A DNA stretch of 64,000 nucleotides, taken from NCBI RefSeq assembly GCF_001553785.1, contig NZ_LOJP01000001.1:3355382-3419381 (forward strand), written 5' to 3'. The notes beneath the pieces are model-generated. The model saw only the letters and a program-made list of their open reading frames with translations, did no database searches and was not told where the DNA came from. A program made the position numbers and the translations under genes. This DNA comes from Actinoplanes sp. TFC3. Lineage in GTDB: Bacteria; Actinomycetota; Actinomycetes; Mycobacteriales; Micromonosporaceae. The number at the start of each line of letters is the position of its first letter. Within the stretch, counting starts at the first letter, position 1. Shown here in pieces: positions 1 to 8,195 of the stretch.

Positions 1-669
1 CTCTCGGTTGTCGGCGTCACCGGGGATCAGGAGTGGACCCGGCGCGCCCTGCGCATCTGCGACTTCGTGGTGTCCGTCGCCTCGGCGCACAACTGGCGGA
101 TCCCCGAGCACTACGACAGCGACTGGAACCCGGTGCTGGAGTTCAACGCCGACAAGCCGGATCATCAGTTCAAGCCGTACGGCGCCACAATCGGCCACGG
201 CTTGGAATGGTCCCGGCTCCTGCTGCACGCGGCCGCAGCCCCCGGTGCGCCCAAGAAGCCCGACCTGGTTGCCGCCTCGGTGCAGCTCTTCGACCGCGCG
301 GTCGCCGACGGCTGGGACGTCGATGGCAAGCCCGGCTTCGTCTACACCACCGACTGGACCGGGCGCCCGGTGGTCCGCGACCGCATGCACTGGGTTGCCG
401 CCGAAGGCATCAACGCCGCGGCCGCCCTGTACGCGCGCACCGGCGAGCAGAGGTACGCCGAGCTCTACCGCGTCTGGTGGGATTACACCGCCCAGCACCT
501 CATCGACCACGAGCACGGCTCCTGGTTCCACCAGCTCGACGCCGCCAACGTGCCCACCGACACCGTCTGGCCCGGCAAAGCCGATCTGTACCACGCTTTC
601 CAGGCCACGCTGGGGGCTCGGCTTCCTTTGTGGCCGATGATCGCGACCGCCGTTTCCGAGGACATCTGA
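1..669 (+). CDS. AGE-family epimerase/isomerase, C-terminal part (5' truncated by window)
   Basis: The reading frame is open from base 1 to the stop at 667-669, so only the last ~222 residues are visible. The sequence has the (alpha/alpha)6-barrel look of N-acylglucosamine 2-epimerase / mannose isomerase proteins: an HNWRIPEHY segment, GHGLEWSRLLLH, then VYTTDWTGRPVV, HWVAAEGINAAAALY and a HGSWFHQLD stretch, all with the conserved His, Trp and Glu residues typical of the sugar-binding face. Family members interconvert aldoses and ketoses (for example mannose and fructose) or epimerise amino sugars in the cytosol. The substrate cannot be read from this fragment. It stands alone, with a 123-bp gap before the globin gene. 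Confidence 0.85.
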   Translation, partial: LSVVGVTGDQEWTRRALRICDFVVSVASAHNWRIPEHYDSDWNPVLEFNADKPDHQFKPYGATIGHGLEWSRLLLHAAAAPGAPKKPDLVAASVQLFDRAVADGWDVDGKPGFVYTTDWTGRPVVRDRMHWVAAEGINAAAALYARTGEQRYAELYRVWWDYTAQHLIDHEHGSWFHQLDAANVPTDTVWPGKADLYHAFQATLGARLPLWPMIATAVSEDI

Positions 670-792
670 CACCTAGCCCCCGGGGGAGTTCGGACCGGAT
701 TCCTTCCCGAATGCACCTCCGGGTCCGGCTGTGCGGACAATCACCTTGTACCGCTTTTTAAGTCATGAGGCGCAAACGCTAAGTTAGCTCCC

Positions 793-1524
793 ATGATCGA
801 GTCTGGGTCGCGGGATGCGTACCTCCCCGAAGGCGTCTACGGGTCGGGAAACATGCCGGCGCAATCGCGCGGACCGGGGCAGTACGAGCGCCCCGGCGAA
901 CCCCGCTACGAGCCCCCGGCCGAGCAGTTCGGACGCCCGGCCCACCAGTACGAACCCCCGCAGCAGCCGCAGTACGAGCAGTACCCTCCCCGGGAAAACC
1001 AGTACCAGGAAAGCCAGTACGCCGTTCCGGAGCAGCGCCACGGCGAGCGTGTCGAGCCGCCGGCCGCCGCCCCCAAGGCGTCACGCGGGCCGGGTCCGAA
1101 CCGGCGCCCCGACCCGCAGGCCCTGGAGATCGTGCAGCGCACCGCCGCCGTGGTGGCCAAACGCCCGGTGGCTCTCGCCGAGGCGTTCTACGACCACCTG
1201 TTCCAGTTGGCGCCGAGCGTGCGCGACATGTTCCCGGCCGACATGACGGCGCAGAACGAGAAGCTGTGCCGGGCCCTGCTCGACAGCGTCCGGGCCTTGG
1301 TCGAACCCGATCGCTATGCGGTCGACATGGAGCGGGTGCTCTACCGCCTCGGCGCGCAGCACGCCCGCCGGTATGCCGTGGTGCCGGCGCATTATCCGTA
1401 CGTGGGGCATGCTCTGGTCCGGGCCGTGCGTGACGTCACCGGTGACTGGACCGTGGCGACCAGCTCGGCGTGGATCTGGGTCTACGACTGGATGGCCGCG
1501 CACATGCTCGGCGAGAAGAACTAG
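793..1524 (+). CDS. Single-domain globin with disordered N-terminal extension
   Basis: 243 residues. Residues 1-105 are Pro/Gln/Tyr-rich low complexity with repeated QYE/QYEPP motifs and are probably disordered. Residues ~110-240 form a globin domain of the flavohemoglobin class without the FAD/NAD reductase half. Family-aligned key residues are visible: B10 Tyr133 (in FYDHLF), E7 Gln154 (in AQNEKL) and proximal heme ligand His190 (in AQHARRYAV). Such globins bind O2 and NO, and flavohemoglobins turn NO into nitrate. The gene converges on the nitric oxide synthase gene and the two stops share one CTAG, which suggests an NO-related job (inference). No clear ribosome binding site precedes the ATG. 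Confidence 0.87.
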   Translation: MIESGSRDAYLPEGVYGSGNMPAQSRGPGQYERPGEPRYEPPAEQFGRPAHQYEPPQQPQYEQYPPRENQYQESQYAVPEQRHGERVEPPAAAPKASRGPGPNRRPDPQALEIVQRTAAVVAKRPVALAEAFYDHLFQLAPSVRDMFPADMTAQNEKLCRALLDSVRALVEPDRYAVDMERVLYRLGAQHARRYAVVPAHYPYVGHALVRAVRDVTGDWTVATSSAWIWVYDWMAAHMLGEKN

Positions 1525-2792
1525 AGCGGCAGGCTGGTCCAGGGCCGTCCGGTCCGGGCCAGTTGCCGCGCCTCCTCATCGAGGTAGAAGTTCGGTCGCT
1601 GGTCGGCCTCGTGGTAGTAGCGGTGGAAGACCGGCGTGGCCGCGCCCGAGATCGGCGGCACGATCCAGCTCCAGTCGGCCGGCACCTCACGCCCGGCCTT
1701 CTCCTCGCGGCGGATGTGCTCGAGGAAGCGGGCCGCCTCGGTGTGGTGGTCGGAGATCTTCACCCCGGCTCGGGCGTACGAGTGCAGCACCGCCCGGTTC
1801 AGCTCCACCAGCGCCCGGTCACGCCACAGCGTGGCCTCCGAACTGGTGTCCAGCGCGAGCCGCTCGGCCATCACCGGCAGCAGGTTGTACCGGTCCTTGT
1901 CGGCCAGGTTGCGAGCGCCGATCTCGGTGCCCATGTACCACCCGTTGAACGGCGCCAGTGGATAGTTGACACCGCCGATGGTGAGCCGCTGGTTGGCGAT
2001 CGCCGGGATGGCGTACCAGCGCAGGTCGAGCTCGGCGAACCAGCCGTACTCGGGGTGGATCAGCGGCACTTCGAGCACCGCGCGCTCGGGCAGGTCGAAC
2101 ATGTGCACGCCGTGGTGCGGCGACTCGATCATCAGCGGCAGCACGTCGAACGCGGTGCCCTTGCCCTTCCAGCCCAGCAGCTCCAGAGCCGCGGTGAAGT
2201 CCACTTGCGCCGGATCGCCGACCACCGAGCCGTCCGGCATCCGATGACCGGCGTAGCGCACCAGTTGCTCGTTCCACACGCGCGCGAACGGCTCCCCCGG
2301 TTTGGCCGGCGCAAACACGCTGATCACTGGCCGGACGGCGCCCTGCCGGCCCACGCGCGAGCCAGAACGATCGTCCGTGCCGCCGGCGAGTTCCAAGTGG
2401 CGGATCAGTTCGGCACAGATCTCATGAGGGGTGCGAGCGGAGCGCCGGTCCAGCACCAGCATGCTGCGCCAGTACAGCCGTCCGATGCACCGGCTGGCAT
2501 TGCGCCATGCGAGCTTCGCCCCGTACGTCAGTTCGTCGCCGGTGTGCTCGTAGGTGCCGGTGGCTGCGATCTCGGCGCGTACCTCGGCAAGCCGGGGCTC
2601 GACCGCGCCGGTGCCGGGGTTCTCGGCATGGTACTGGCGCAGGAAATCCTCGGCCTCGGCCCAGTCCACCGCTGCGTCCGGATCCCACTCAGGTACGGGA
2701 TGATCCCGATAGCCGGGCGTGCCCACGTGTTGCCTCACCCCGTCCCACCCCGGACACCACAGGAGACGGCCCGGATACGCAGCGTTGATCAT
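1521..2792 (-). CDS. nos: Nitric oxide synthase oxygenase (bacterial type)
   Basis: 423 residues, an oxygenase domain only. Bacterial NOS converts L-arginine to citrulline and NO using heme, a pterin and an external reductase. The heme-thiolate ligand is Cys102 in AWRNASRCIGR, and the substrate-binding Glu290 lies in the hallmark FNGWYMGTEIGAR. A RYNLLP stretch and ISDHHTEAARF near the C-terminus also match the family. There is an N-terminal extension of about 35 residues relative to short Bacillus forms. No dedicated reductase gene is nearby. The ATG at 2792 lacks a good Shine-Dalgarno sequence but lies just below a near-consensus promoter. The 3' end overlaps the convergent globin gene by 3 bp. 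Confidence 0.95.
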   Translation of the reverse strand: MINAAYPGRLLWCPGWDGVRQHVGTPGYRDHPVPEWDPDAAVDWAEAEDFLRQYHAENPGTGAVEPRLAEVRAEIAATGTYEHTGDELTYGAKLAWRNASRCIGRLYWRSMLVLDRRSARTPHEICAELIRHLELAGGTDDRSGSRVGRQGAVRPVISVFAPAKPGEPFARVWNEQLVRYAGHRMPDGSVVGDPAQVDFTAALELLGWKGKGTAFDVLPLMIESPHHGVHMFDLPERAVLEVPLIHPEYGWFAELDLRWYAIPAIANQRLTIGGVNYPLAPFNGWYMGTEIGARNLADKDRYNLLPVMAERLALDTSSEATLWRDRALVELNRAVLHSYARAGVKISDHHTEAARFLEHIRREEKAGREVPADWSWIVPPISGAATPVFHRYYHEADQRPNFYLDEEARQLARTGRPWTSLPL

Positions 2793-2806
2793 CGCGAATG
2801 AAGATG

Positions 2807-2835
2807 ATCATAAATTCGTGACCAACCCGCGTCAA
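2807..2835 (-). promoter_or_regulatory. Putative nos promoter, near-leaderless
   Basis: Read on the minus strand, TTGACG (2835-2830) and TATGAT (2812-2807) are separated by exactly 17 bp, close to the vegetative sigma consensus. Transcription would start about 8 nt before the nos ATG at 2792. This fits the missing Shine-Dalgarno sequence and suggests a leaderless or nearly leaderless mRNA. Two TGATCA sites (2786-2791, 2805-2810) flank this position and could bind a regulator. Confidence 0.55.
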
Positions 2836-2949
2836 TAAGTCAAGGATCACCCCCCGCACCCCTATCGCCCGGCGCACCCACGTCCGCGCCGGACTCGCCG
2901 GGGCGGGCGCCGCGCTCAGTGCCCGGTGGACTCTGGTAAACCCTGAGGC

Positions 2950-3618
2950 ATGAGCGATGACGATCAGGACCGCAAGCCCTCGAAGCCCCGCACGAAGGCC
3001 GACACCCGCGACCGCCTGATCGACAGCGCCATCGAGACGTTGCGCACCCGGGGCATCGCGGGCACCTCCGCGCGCACCATCGCCGCGGCGGCCGGGGCCA
3101 ACCAGGCGCTGATCTTCTACCACTTCGGCGGCATGGAGGACCTGCTGGCCGAGGCGTGCCGGCGCACCACCGAGCGGCAGGTGGCCAAATACCGGGACCG
3201 GTTCGCCACCGCCGGCTCGCTGCGGGAGCTGCTCGCGGTGGGCCGGGAGATGCACGCCGGTCAGCAGGCCGAGGGCAACGTCGCGGTGCTGGCGCAGCTG
3301 CTCGCGGCCGGGCAGACCGACCCCGCGCTGGGCAAGGTCACTGCGGACGGGCTCGCGCTGTGGGTGAACGAGATCGAGGCGGTGCTGGTCAGGCTGCTGC
3401 GGGACTCGCCGCTGGCCGACATCGTGGACCCGCCGAGCCTGAGCCGCGCGATCTCCGCGGCGTTCATCGGTCTGGAGTTGTACGAGGGCGTGGACCCGGC
3501 CGGCGGCAGCACCGCGTTGAATGCAATCGACCAGCTCGGCACGCTTGTCGAGCTGGTCGAGGAGCTGGGCCCGCTGTCCCGCCGAGTCGTCCGCTCCAAG
3601 ATCCGCCGTGCCAGATAG
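2950..3618 (+). CDS. TetR/AcrR family transcriptional regulator
   Basis: 222 residues. Residues ~17-65 form the TetR helix-turn-helix (TRDRLIDSAIETLRTRG, then TIAAAAGANQALIFYHFGG), with the family's F/YHFxxM/K ending of the recognition helix. The rest is an all-helical ligand and dimer domain with a run of hydrophobic helices. It is transcribed away from nos with a 157-bp gap, so it could control nos, itself or both. It ends 11 bp from the convergent STAS/ATPase gene. The ligand is unknown. Confidence 0.9.
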   Translation: MSDDDQDRKPSKPRTKADTRDRLIDSAIETLRTRGIAGTSARTIAAAAGANQALIFYHFGGMEDLLAEACRRTTERQVAKYRDRFATAGSLRELLAVGREMHAGQQAEGNVAVLAQLLAAGQTDPALGKVTADGLALWVNEIEAVLVRLLRDSPLADIVDPPSLSRAISAAFIGLELYEGVDPAGGSTALNAIDQLGTLVELVEELGPLSRRVVRSKIRRAR

Positions 3619-3629
3619 CGGCAAGAGCG

Positions 3630-4568
3630 TCAGCCGCGACCGGGCCGCAGCCGTCCCCGGAAACCCAAGGCGGGCCCGCTCTCAGCGGGGAAGTCGACAG
3701 CACCGACCGGATCCTCGGCCGGGAACCGGCGCCACGACCAGATCGTCGCCCAGACCACCTTGCCCCCGGTGCGCGATGGCATCGCCCCCCACGCGGTGGC
3801 CGTGGCGTGCACGGTGTGCAGGCCACGGCCGCGGACCTCGCAGGTGGGGTCGTCCAGCGGGTGGATGCGGGGCAGCCGCGGGTCACCGTCGCGGACCACC
3901 AGGTGCAGCCCCTGGCCGCGGCGCGACAGGGTCAGGGTCAGCTGGGTGGCAGCATGCTCCACTGCGTTGCTGACCAGTTCGGAGGCGACCAACCGGCCCC
4001 GGTCGCGCAGGTCGCCGAGGTTCCAGGCGCTGCACACGTCGGAGATCACGGCCCGTGCCACCCGGGCGGCGCTGGGTTCGGGGGCCAGGCGCACCTGCAG
4101 GCGTCCGGTCAGCGGGAGCCACTCCGCGGCCGCGGCGTGCGCCTGGGCCATCGTGGAGATCACCGGCATGTAGCGGGTGGCGCCCATCCGGGTCAGCCGC
4201 AGGGCCACCGCCGAGTCCGCCGCGGCGCAGACCATGACCTGCACCGGCGGGTCCATCGCGGCGCCGTGGTGGCGGGCGGTGGTCCAGGTGGGCACGCTGA
4301 CCCCGCGCGGGTCGGCCAGCGCCCGCAGGTCGAGGATGAGCGCCGCGGGATGCTCACTCATGGTTTTGTGTACGGCAGTATGCACATCACGCCGCAGGTG
4401 AGGCCCCCAGGAGCCGTGCACCGCGAGCGTGACCACCGAGCTTTCCACGTCCAGGGTGGCGGCAATGCCTTCGCCTTGGCCCGGATCGAATCGATCAAAG
4501 AGGTAAGGGGGCTGCACACCATTCCCAACGACCGATGCGACTAAACGACGTGCCATGTGGGGTGCCAT
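3630..4568 (-). CDS. STAS / HATPase_c fusion regulator (anti-sigma/anti-anti-sigma type)
   Basis: 312 residues. Residues ~40-145 resemble a STAS domain (VVTLAVHGSWG, then ALILDLRAL), and residues ~160-275 a GHKL ATPase of the RsbW/SpoIIAB class: N-box ELVSNAVEHA, G1-like VVRDGDPRLP and G2-like GRGLHTVHATA. Separate STAS and kinase proteins form partner-switching modules controlling sigma factors; having both in one chain suggests a self-contained switch or a phosphorelay output. An alternative start is the ATG at 4556. No sigma factor gene is adjacent. Function in stress or development is inference. Confidence 0.8.
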   Translation of the reverse strand: MAPHMARRLVASVVGNGVQPPYLFDRFDPGQGEGIAATLDVESSVVTLAVHGSWGPHLRRDVHTAVHKTMSEHPAALILDLRALADPRGVSVPTWTTARHHGAAMDPPVQVMVCAAADSAVALRLTRMGATRYMPVISTMAQAHAAAAEWLPLTGRLQVRLAPEPSAARVARAVISDVCSAWNLGDLRDRGRLVASELVSNAVEHAATQLTLTLSRRGQGLHLVVRDGDPRLPRIHPLDDPTCEVRGRGLHTVHATATAWGAMPSRTGGKVVWATIWSWRRFPAEDPVGAVDFPAESGPALGFRGRLRPGRG

Positions 4569-4592
4569 GCATCATGGGCACACGACGACATA

Positions 4593-5723
4593 TCACTCGG
4601 ACGTGGTCAGCAGTCGTCCCACTGTGTCCGCGGCCTTGAGCGCCGTGCCGGTCAGAATCACCACCACAGGCCCCTGACCAGCCTCGATGACTCCCTGCTC
4701 ACGAAACGTGCGGATCGCCGGCAACACGATCGAGCTGGTCGGTTCGGCGTACAGGCCCCGGGCGGCCAGCTCAAAAGTGGCGGGGGCGATGTCCTGCTCG
4801 GCGACCGCCGTCATCGAGCCCCCGGATTCACGGATCGCCGCCAGCACCTCGCGATCACGCACCGGCTGGGCGATCGCGGTTCCCTCGGCCATGGTGGGAG
4901 CCCAGGCGGCGGCGCTGACCCGGGCGGCGCCGGCGTTGAAAGCCGCGGTCACCGGGCTGCAGTTGGCCGGCTGAGCAACCAGCAGCCGCGGGCGCCGGGT
5001 GATCGCACCGGAGGCGAGCAGCTCGCCGAAACCCGCGTGCAGGCCCAGGACCAGGCTGCCCGCGCCGCACGGCACGACCACAGCCTCGGGGGCGGTGAAA
5101 TCGAGGTCCTCCCAGATCTCGTACGCCAGCAGCTTGGTGCCCTGCAGGAAGAAGGGGTGCCAGTTGTGGCTGGCGTAGAACGTGGTTGCCGAACGCCGGA
5201 CCGCCTCGTCCGCGGTGGCCTGCCGGGTGCCGGGCACCAGCCGCACCGCGGCTCCGTGCACCCGGCTCTGCTGGATCTTCGCGGTGGAGGTGGACTGCGG
5301 GGCCAGGATGGTGGCGGCGATCCCGGCCGCCGCCGCGTACGCCGCCACCGACGAGCCGCCGTTGCCGCTGCTGTCCTCGAGCATCGCGGTGATGCCCTGC
5401 TGCCGCAGCACCGACATCATCACCGTGGTGCCGCGGTCCTTGAAGCTGGCCGTGGGGTTGAACCATTCCGGCTTCACGTGCAGCGCCAAGCCGTCCACGT
5501 CCAGGGGGAGCAGCGGCGTCAGGCCCTCCCCGAGGCTCACCGGGTGCTCGATCGGCACCGGCAGGGCAGCCGCGTAGCGCCACTGCGAACGTACCGGTAG
5601 ATCGATGTCTGCCCGCGTGATCCCCGGCAACGGCGTGACCAGCAGCGGTGATCCGTCTTCGCCTCGCCAGCGCGGCTCGTCGAGGGGGTAGTGCCGGCCC
5701 GCACGGTCCACGAGTGTCGCCAT
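4593..5723 (-). CDS. Threonine synthase-like PLP enzyme
   Basis: 376 residues of the fold-type II PLP family. The PLP lysine is Lys95 in PTASFKDRG, the threonine-synthase signature; SSGNGGSSVAAYAAAAG forms the substrate loop, and VVPCGAGSLVLG the phosphate-binding glycine loop. Threonine synthase converts O-phosphohomoserine to threonine, but paralogues act on other hydroxy- or amino-substituted substrates, and this gene is away from hom/thrB. It lies next to a second fold-type II enzyme on the same strand. A CIRCE-like element is 28-54 bp upstream of the start codon, hinting at heat-shock control. Confidence 0.8.
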   Translation of the reverse strand: MATLVDRAGRHYPLDEPRWRGEDGSPLLVTPLPGITRADIDLPVRSQWRYAAALPVPIEHPVSLGEGLTPLLPLDVDGLALHVKPEWFNPTASFKDRGTTVMMSVLRQQGITAMLEDSSGNGGSSVAAYAAAAGIAATILAPQSTSTAKIQQSRVHGAAVRLVPGTRQATADEAVRRSATTFYASHNWHPFFLQGTKLLAYEIWEDLDFTAPEAVVVPCGAGSLVLGLHAGFGELLASGAITRRPRLLVAQPANCSPVTAAFNAGAARVSAAAWAPTMAEGTAIAQPVRDREVLAAIRESGGSMTAVAEQDIAPATFELAARGLYAEPTSSIVLPAIRTFREQGVIEAGQGPVVVILTGTALKAADTVGRLLTTSE

Positions 5724-5750
5724 GAACCCAACCTAAGTTTCGGGCAGAGA

Positions 5751-5777
5751 CTGGCACTCAGTGGCCCGGAGTGCTAA
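5751..5777. promoter_or_regulatory. CIRCE-like HrcA operator
   Basis: CTGGCACTC (5751-5759), a 9-nt spacer, and GAGTGCTAA (5769-5777). This matches the CIRCE architecture TTAGCACTC-N9-GAGTGCTAA, with a perfect right arm, 7 of 9 bases in the left arm and exactly the right spacer. CIRCE is the HrcA repressor site normally found in front of groES/groEL or hrcA-dnaK, neither of which is here. It sits upstream of the minus-strand threonine-synthase-like gene. It may be functional or a relic of a lost groE promoter. Confidence 0.7.
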
Positions 5778-5871
5778 ACGAGAAGGCGCAGGCAATCTCG
5801 GCCGGCACGTTGGATCGCCACGCGCCACTGGCCGCCGGAGGGACCGGCGGGATGCTCTTCAACGGGCCCGG

Positions 5872-6819
5872 TCAGAACAGCGACACGAACCGCGCGACGT
5901 CGATGTTCCCACCCGAAATGATCACGCCGGCCCGCCCGGTGAGCGTCACCCGGCCGGACAACAGGGCGGCCAGCACGGTGGCCCCGCTGGGTTCGATCAC
6001 GATCCGCAGGCGTTCGAAGGCGAACCGCATGGCGTCGCGGATCTCGTCGTCGTCCACCAGTGCGATCTCGTCGGTCAGCCGCCGGTTCACCGAGAAGGTC
6101 AGCTCCCCCGGCGTCGCCACGGCCTGCCCGTCGGCGATCGTGCGCGGCACGGCCACCCGCACCCGCCGCCCGGCTTGCAGCGACTGCTCGGTGTCATTGC
6201 CGGCACGCGGCTCCACCCCGATCACCCGGACGCCCGGCAGCAGCCCCTTGGCCGCCACCGCGCTGCCGGCCAGCAGCCCCCCGCCGCCGACCGGTACGAG
6301 CAGCGCGTCCAGCTCCCCGGCATCCTCGATCAACTCCAGGGCCGCGGTACCCTGCCCGGCCATCACGTCCCAGTGCTCGTACGGCGGAATCATGGTCAGC
6401 CCCCGCTCGGCGGCCAGCCGCGTCATCAGGTCATCGCGGTCGTCGGTGTAGCGGTCGAACGCGATGACCTCGGCGCCGTAGCCCTCGACCGCGGCGCGCT
6501 TGGAGGCCGGGGCGTCGGCGGGCATGAGCACCACAGCGGTGGTGCCCAGCTCCCGGGCGGCGAGCGCCACTGCCTGCCCGTGGTTCCCCGAGGAGAACGT
6601 GACAATGCCCCGGGCCAGCTGCTCGGGGCCGAGCCGGCACATCGCATGGTAGGCGCCGCGGAACTTGAACGCCCCCATCCGCTGGAGGTTCTCCGCCTTG
6701 ATGTGCACCTCGGCACCCACGGCCCGGTCCAGGGTGCGCGAGCGCAGCACCGGCGTGCGGTGCACCACGCCGTCGAGTCGTTTCGCCGCGGCGCGGATGT
6801 CATCAAGGGTGAGGCTCAC
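5872..6819 (-). CDS. Threonine/serine dehydratase-type PLP enzyme (IlvA/TdcB/serine racemase family)
   Basis: 315 residues, the short form without an ACT regulatory domain. The PLP lysine is Lys52 in MGAFKFRGA; FSSGNHGQAVA is the substrate loop and LLVPVGGGGLLAGSA the PLP phosphate loop. Family members deaminate threonine or serine to 2-oxobutyrate or pyruvate, or act as serine racemase or hydroxyaspartate ammonia-lyase. The start is a GTG at 6819 overlapping the stop of the upstream acyl-CoA ligase in GTGA, so translation is probably coupled. Absence of the ACT domain suggests a catabolic rather than isoleucine-biosynthetic enzyme (inference). Confidence 0.87.
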   Translation of the reverse strand: MSLTLDDIRAAAKRLDGVVHRTPVLRSRTLDRAVGAEVHIKAENLQRMGAFKFRGAYHAMCRLGPEQLARGIVTFSSGNHGQAVALAARELGTTAVVLMPADAPASKRAAVEGYGAEVIAFDRYTDDRDDLMTRLAAERGLTMIPPYEHWDVMAGQGTAALELIEDAGELDALLVPVGGGGLLAGSAVAAKGLLPGVRVIGVEPRAGNDTEQSLQAGRRVRVAVPRTIADGQAVATPGELTFSVNRRLTDEIALVDDDEIRDAMRFAFERLRIVIEPSGATVLAALLSGRVTLTGRAGVIISGGNIDVARFVSLF

Positions 6820-8195
6820 GGGAGACGGCCTTTCTGGACCTTGCCCATGGCGTTGCGCGGCAGCTCGGCCACGAAGGTCACCACGCGCGGGCGTTTGTGG
6901 GCGGCCAGCCGCTCGGCGACGAACCCGATCAGCTCCTCGCCGGTGCAGCCCTCGGCCACCACGAACGCGCTCACCTGCTCACCCAGGTCGGGGTGCGGGG
7001 TGCCGATCACGGCGGCCTCGCGCACGCCCGGGTGCAGCAGCAACGCGTCCTCCACCTCGCCCGCCCCGACCCGGTAACCGCCGGTTTTGATCAGGTCGGT
7101 GGCGGCGCGCCCGACGATGCGGTGGAAGCCGTCCGGCCCGATCGTGGCGACATCACCGGTGGGGTACCAGCCGTCGGCGGTCAGGGCCGAGCCGGCACCG
7201 AGGTAGCCGTCGAACAGGGTGCGCCCGCGCACCTGCAACTGACCGATGGTGGTGCCGTCGTGCGGGATCTGCCCACCCTCGCCGACGAGCCGGGTTTGCA
7301 CGCCGGCCAGCGGGAGCCCTACCGAACCGGGGCGGCGCTCGCCGTGGTAGCGGGTGCTCACGGTGATCAGGGTTTCGGTCATGCCGTACCGCTCGACGGG
7401 GGCCTGCCCGGTCAGGGCCGTCAGGTTCTCGAAGACGGGAACGGGTAACGGCGCGCTGCCGGAGACGAGCAGCCGGGCCGATCGCAGGGCCCGCGCGGCG
7501 CCGGGGGCGGCACACACCCGCGACCACACGGTCGGCACACCGAAGTACAAGGATCCACGTGCTTCGGCGTACCCCTGCGGGGTGGGTTTCCCGGTGTGCA
7601 CCAACGGTGATCCGATGCGCAGCGCGCCCAGCACGCCCAGCACGAGTCCGTGCACGTGATAGAGCGGCAAGCCATGCACGAGCGTGTCCCCGGCGGTCCA
7701 TTGCCACGCCTCGGCGAGGGCGTCCAGGTCGGCGGCGATCGCCGAGCGCGACAGAACAACACCCTTGGGCGGGCCGGTGGTCCCGCTGGTGTAGAGGATC
7801 AAGGCAGGCGTCGCTTCAGGTGGCTCATCCGGTACGCCCGCAGCGCGCCGGGCACCGCTGATCGCGATCACCGGCACCCCGCTCGTCCCGGCCGCGCCCG
7901 GATCGTCGGACAACACCAGCGCCGCGCCGGAGTCGCGCAGCACGTGCAGCCGTTCGAGCTCGCCGGCATCCGGCGGCACCGGCACGATCGGCACCCCGGC
8001 CAGCAACCCCGCCGTCACCGCCACGATGGTCGCCAGATCCGGTGTGGCCTGCACCGCGACCACGGGTACGCCCCGCAGCTCGGCGGCCAGCGCCCCCGCG
8101 CGAGCCAGCAAGTCGTGCCGCGACACCGACCCGGCCGGGGCGGTGATCATGCGCTCGACGTCCGGGTCCTCGTGCAGGGCTGTCAGCAGTCGCAT
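6816..8195 (-). CDS. Acyl-CoA synthetase (ANL superfamily)
   Basis: 459 residues, short for the family. The ATP/AMP-binding P-loop ILYTSGTTGPPKG is at ~133-145, followed by LPLYHVHG, the ERYGMTET adenylate motif, GWYPTGDVATIGPDG, and the C-terminal LPRNAMGKVQK with the catalytic lysine. ANL enzymes activate a carboxylic acid to acyl-AMP and then acyl-CoA. The length and compact N-terminus resemble malonyl-CoA synthetase-like and FadD36-like proteins, but the substrate is not readable. It is the first gene of a two-gene unit with the dehydratase (4-bp GTGA overlap), hinting that the two act on one amino-acid-derived substrate. Confidence 0.87.
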   Translation of the reverse strand: MRLLTALHEDPDVERMITAPAGSVSRHDLLARAGALAAELRGVPVVAVQATPDLATIVAVTAGLLAGVPIVPVPPDAGELERLHVLRDSGAALVLSDDPGAAGTSGVPVIAISGARRAAGVPDEPPEATPALILYTSGTTGPPKGVVLSRSAIAADLDALAEAWQWTAGDTLVHGLPLYHVHGLVLGVLGALRIGSPLVHTGKPTPQGYAEARGSLYFGVPTVWSRVCAAPGAARALRSARLLVSGSAPLPVPVFENLTALTGQAPVERYGMTETLITVSTRYHGERRPGSVGLPLAGVQTRLVGEGGQIPHDGTTIGQLQVRGRTLFDGYLGAGSALTADGWYPTGDVATIGPDGFHRIVGRAATDLIKTGGYRVGAGEVEDALLLHPGVREAAVIGTPHPDLGEQVSAFVVAEGCTGEELIGFVAERLAAHKRPRVVTFVAELPRNAMGKVQKGRLP

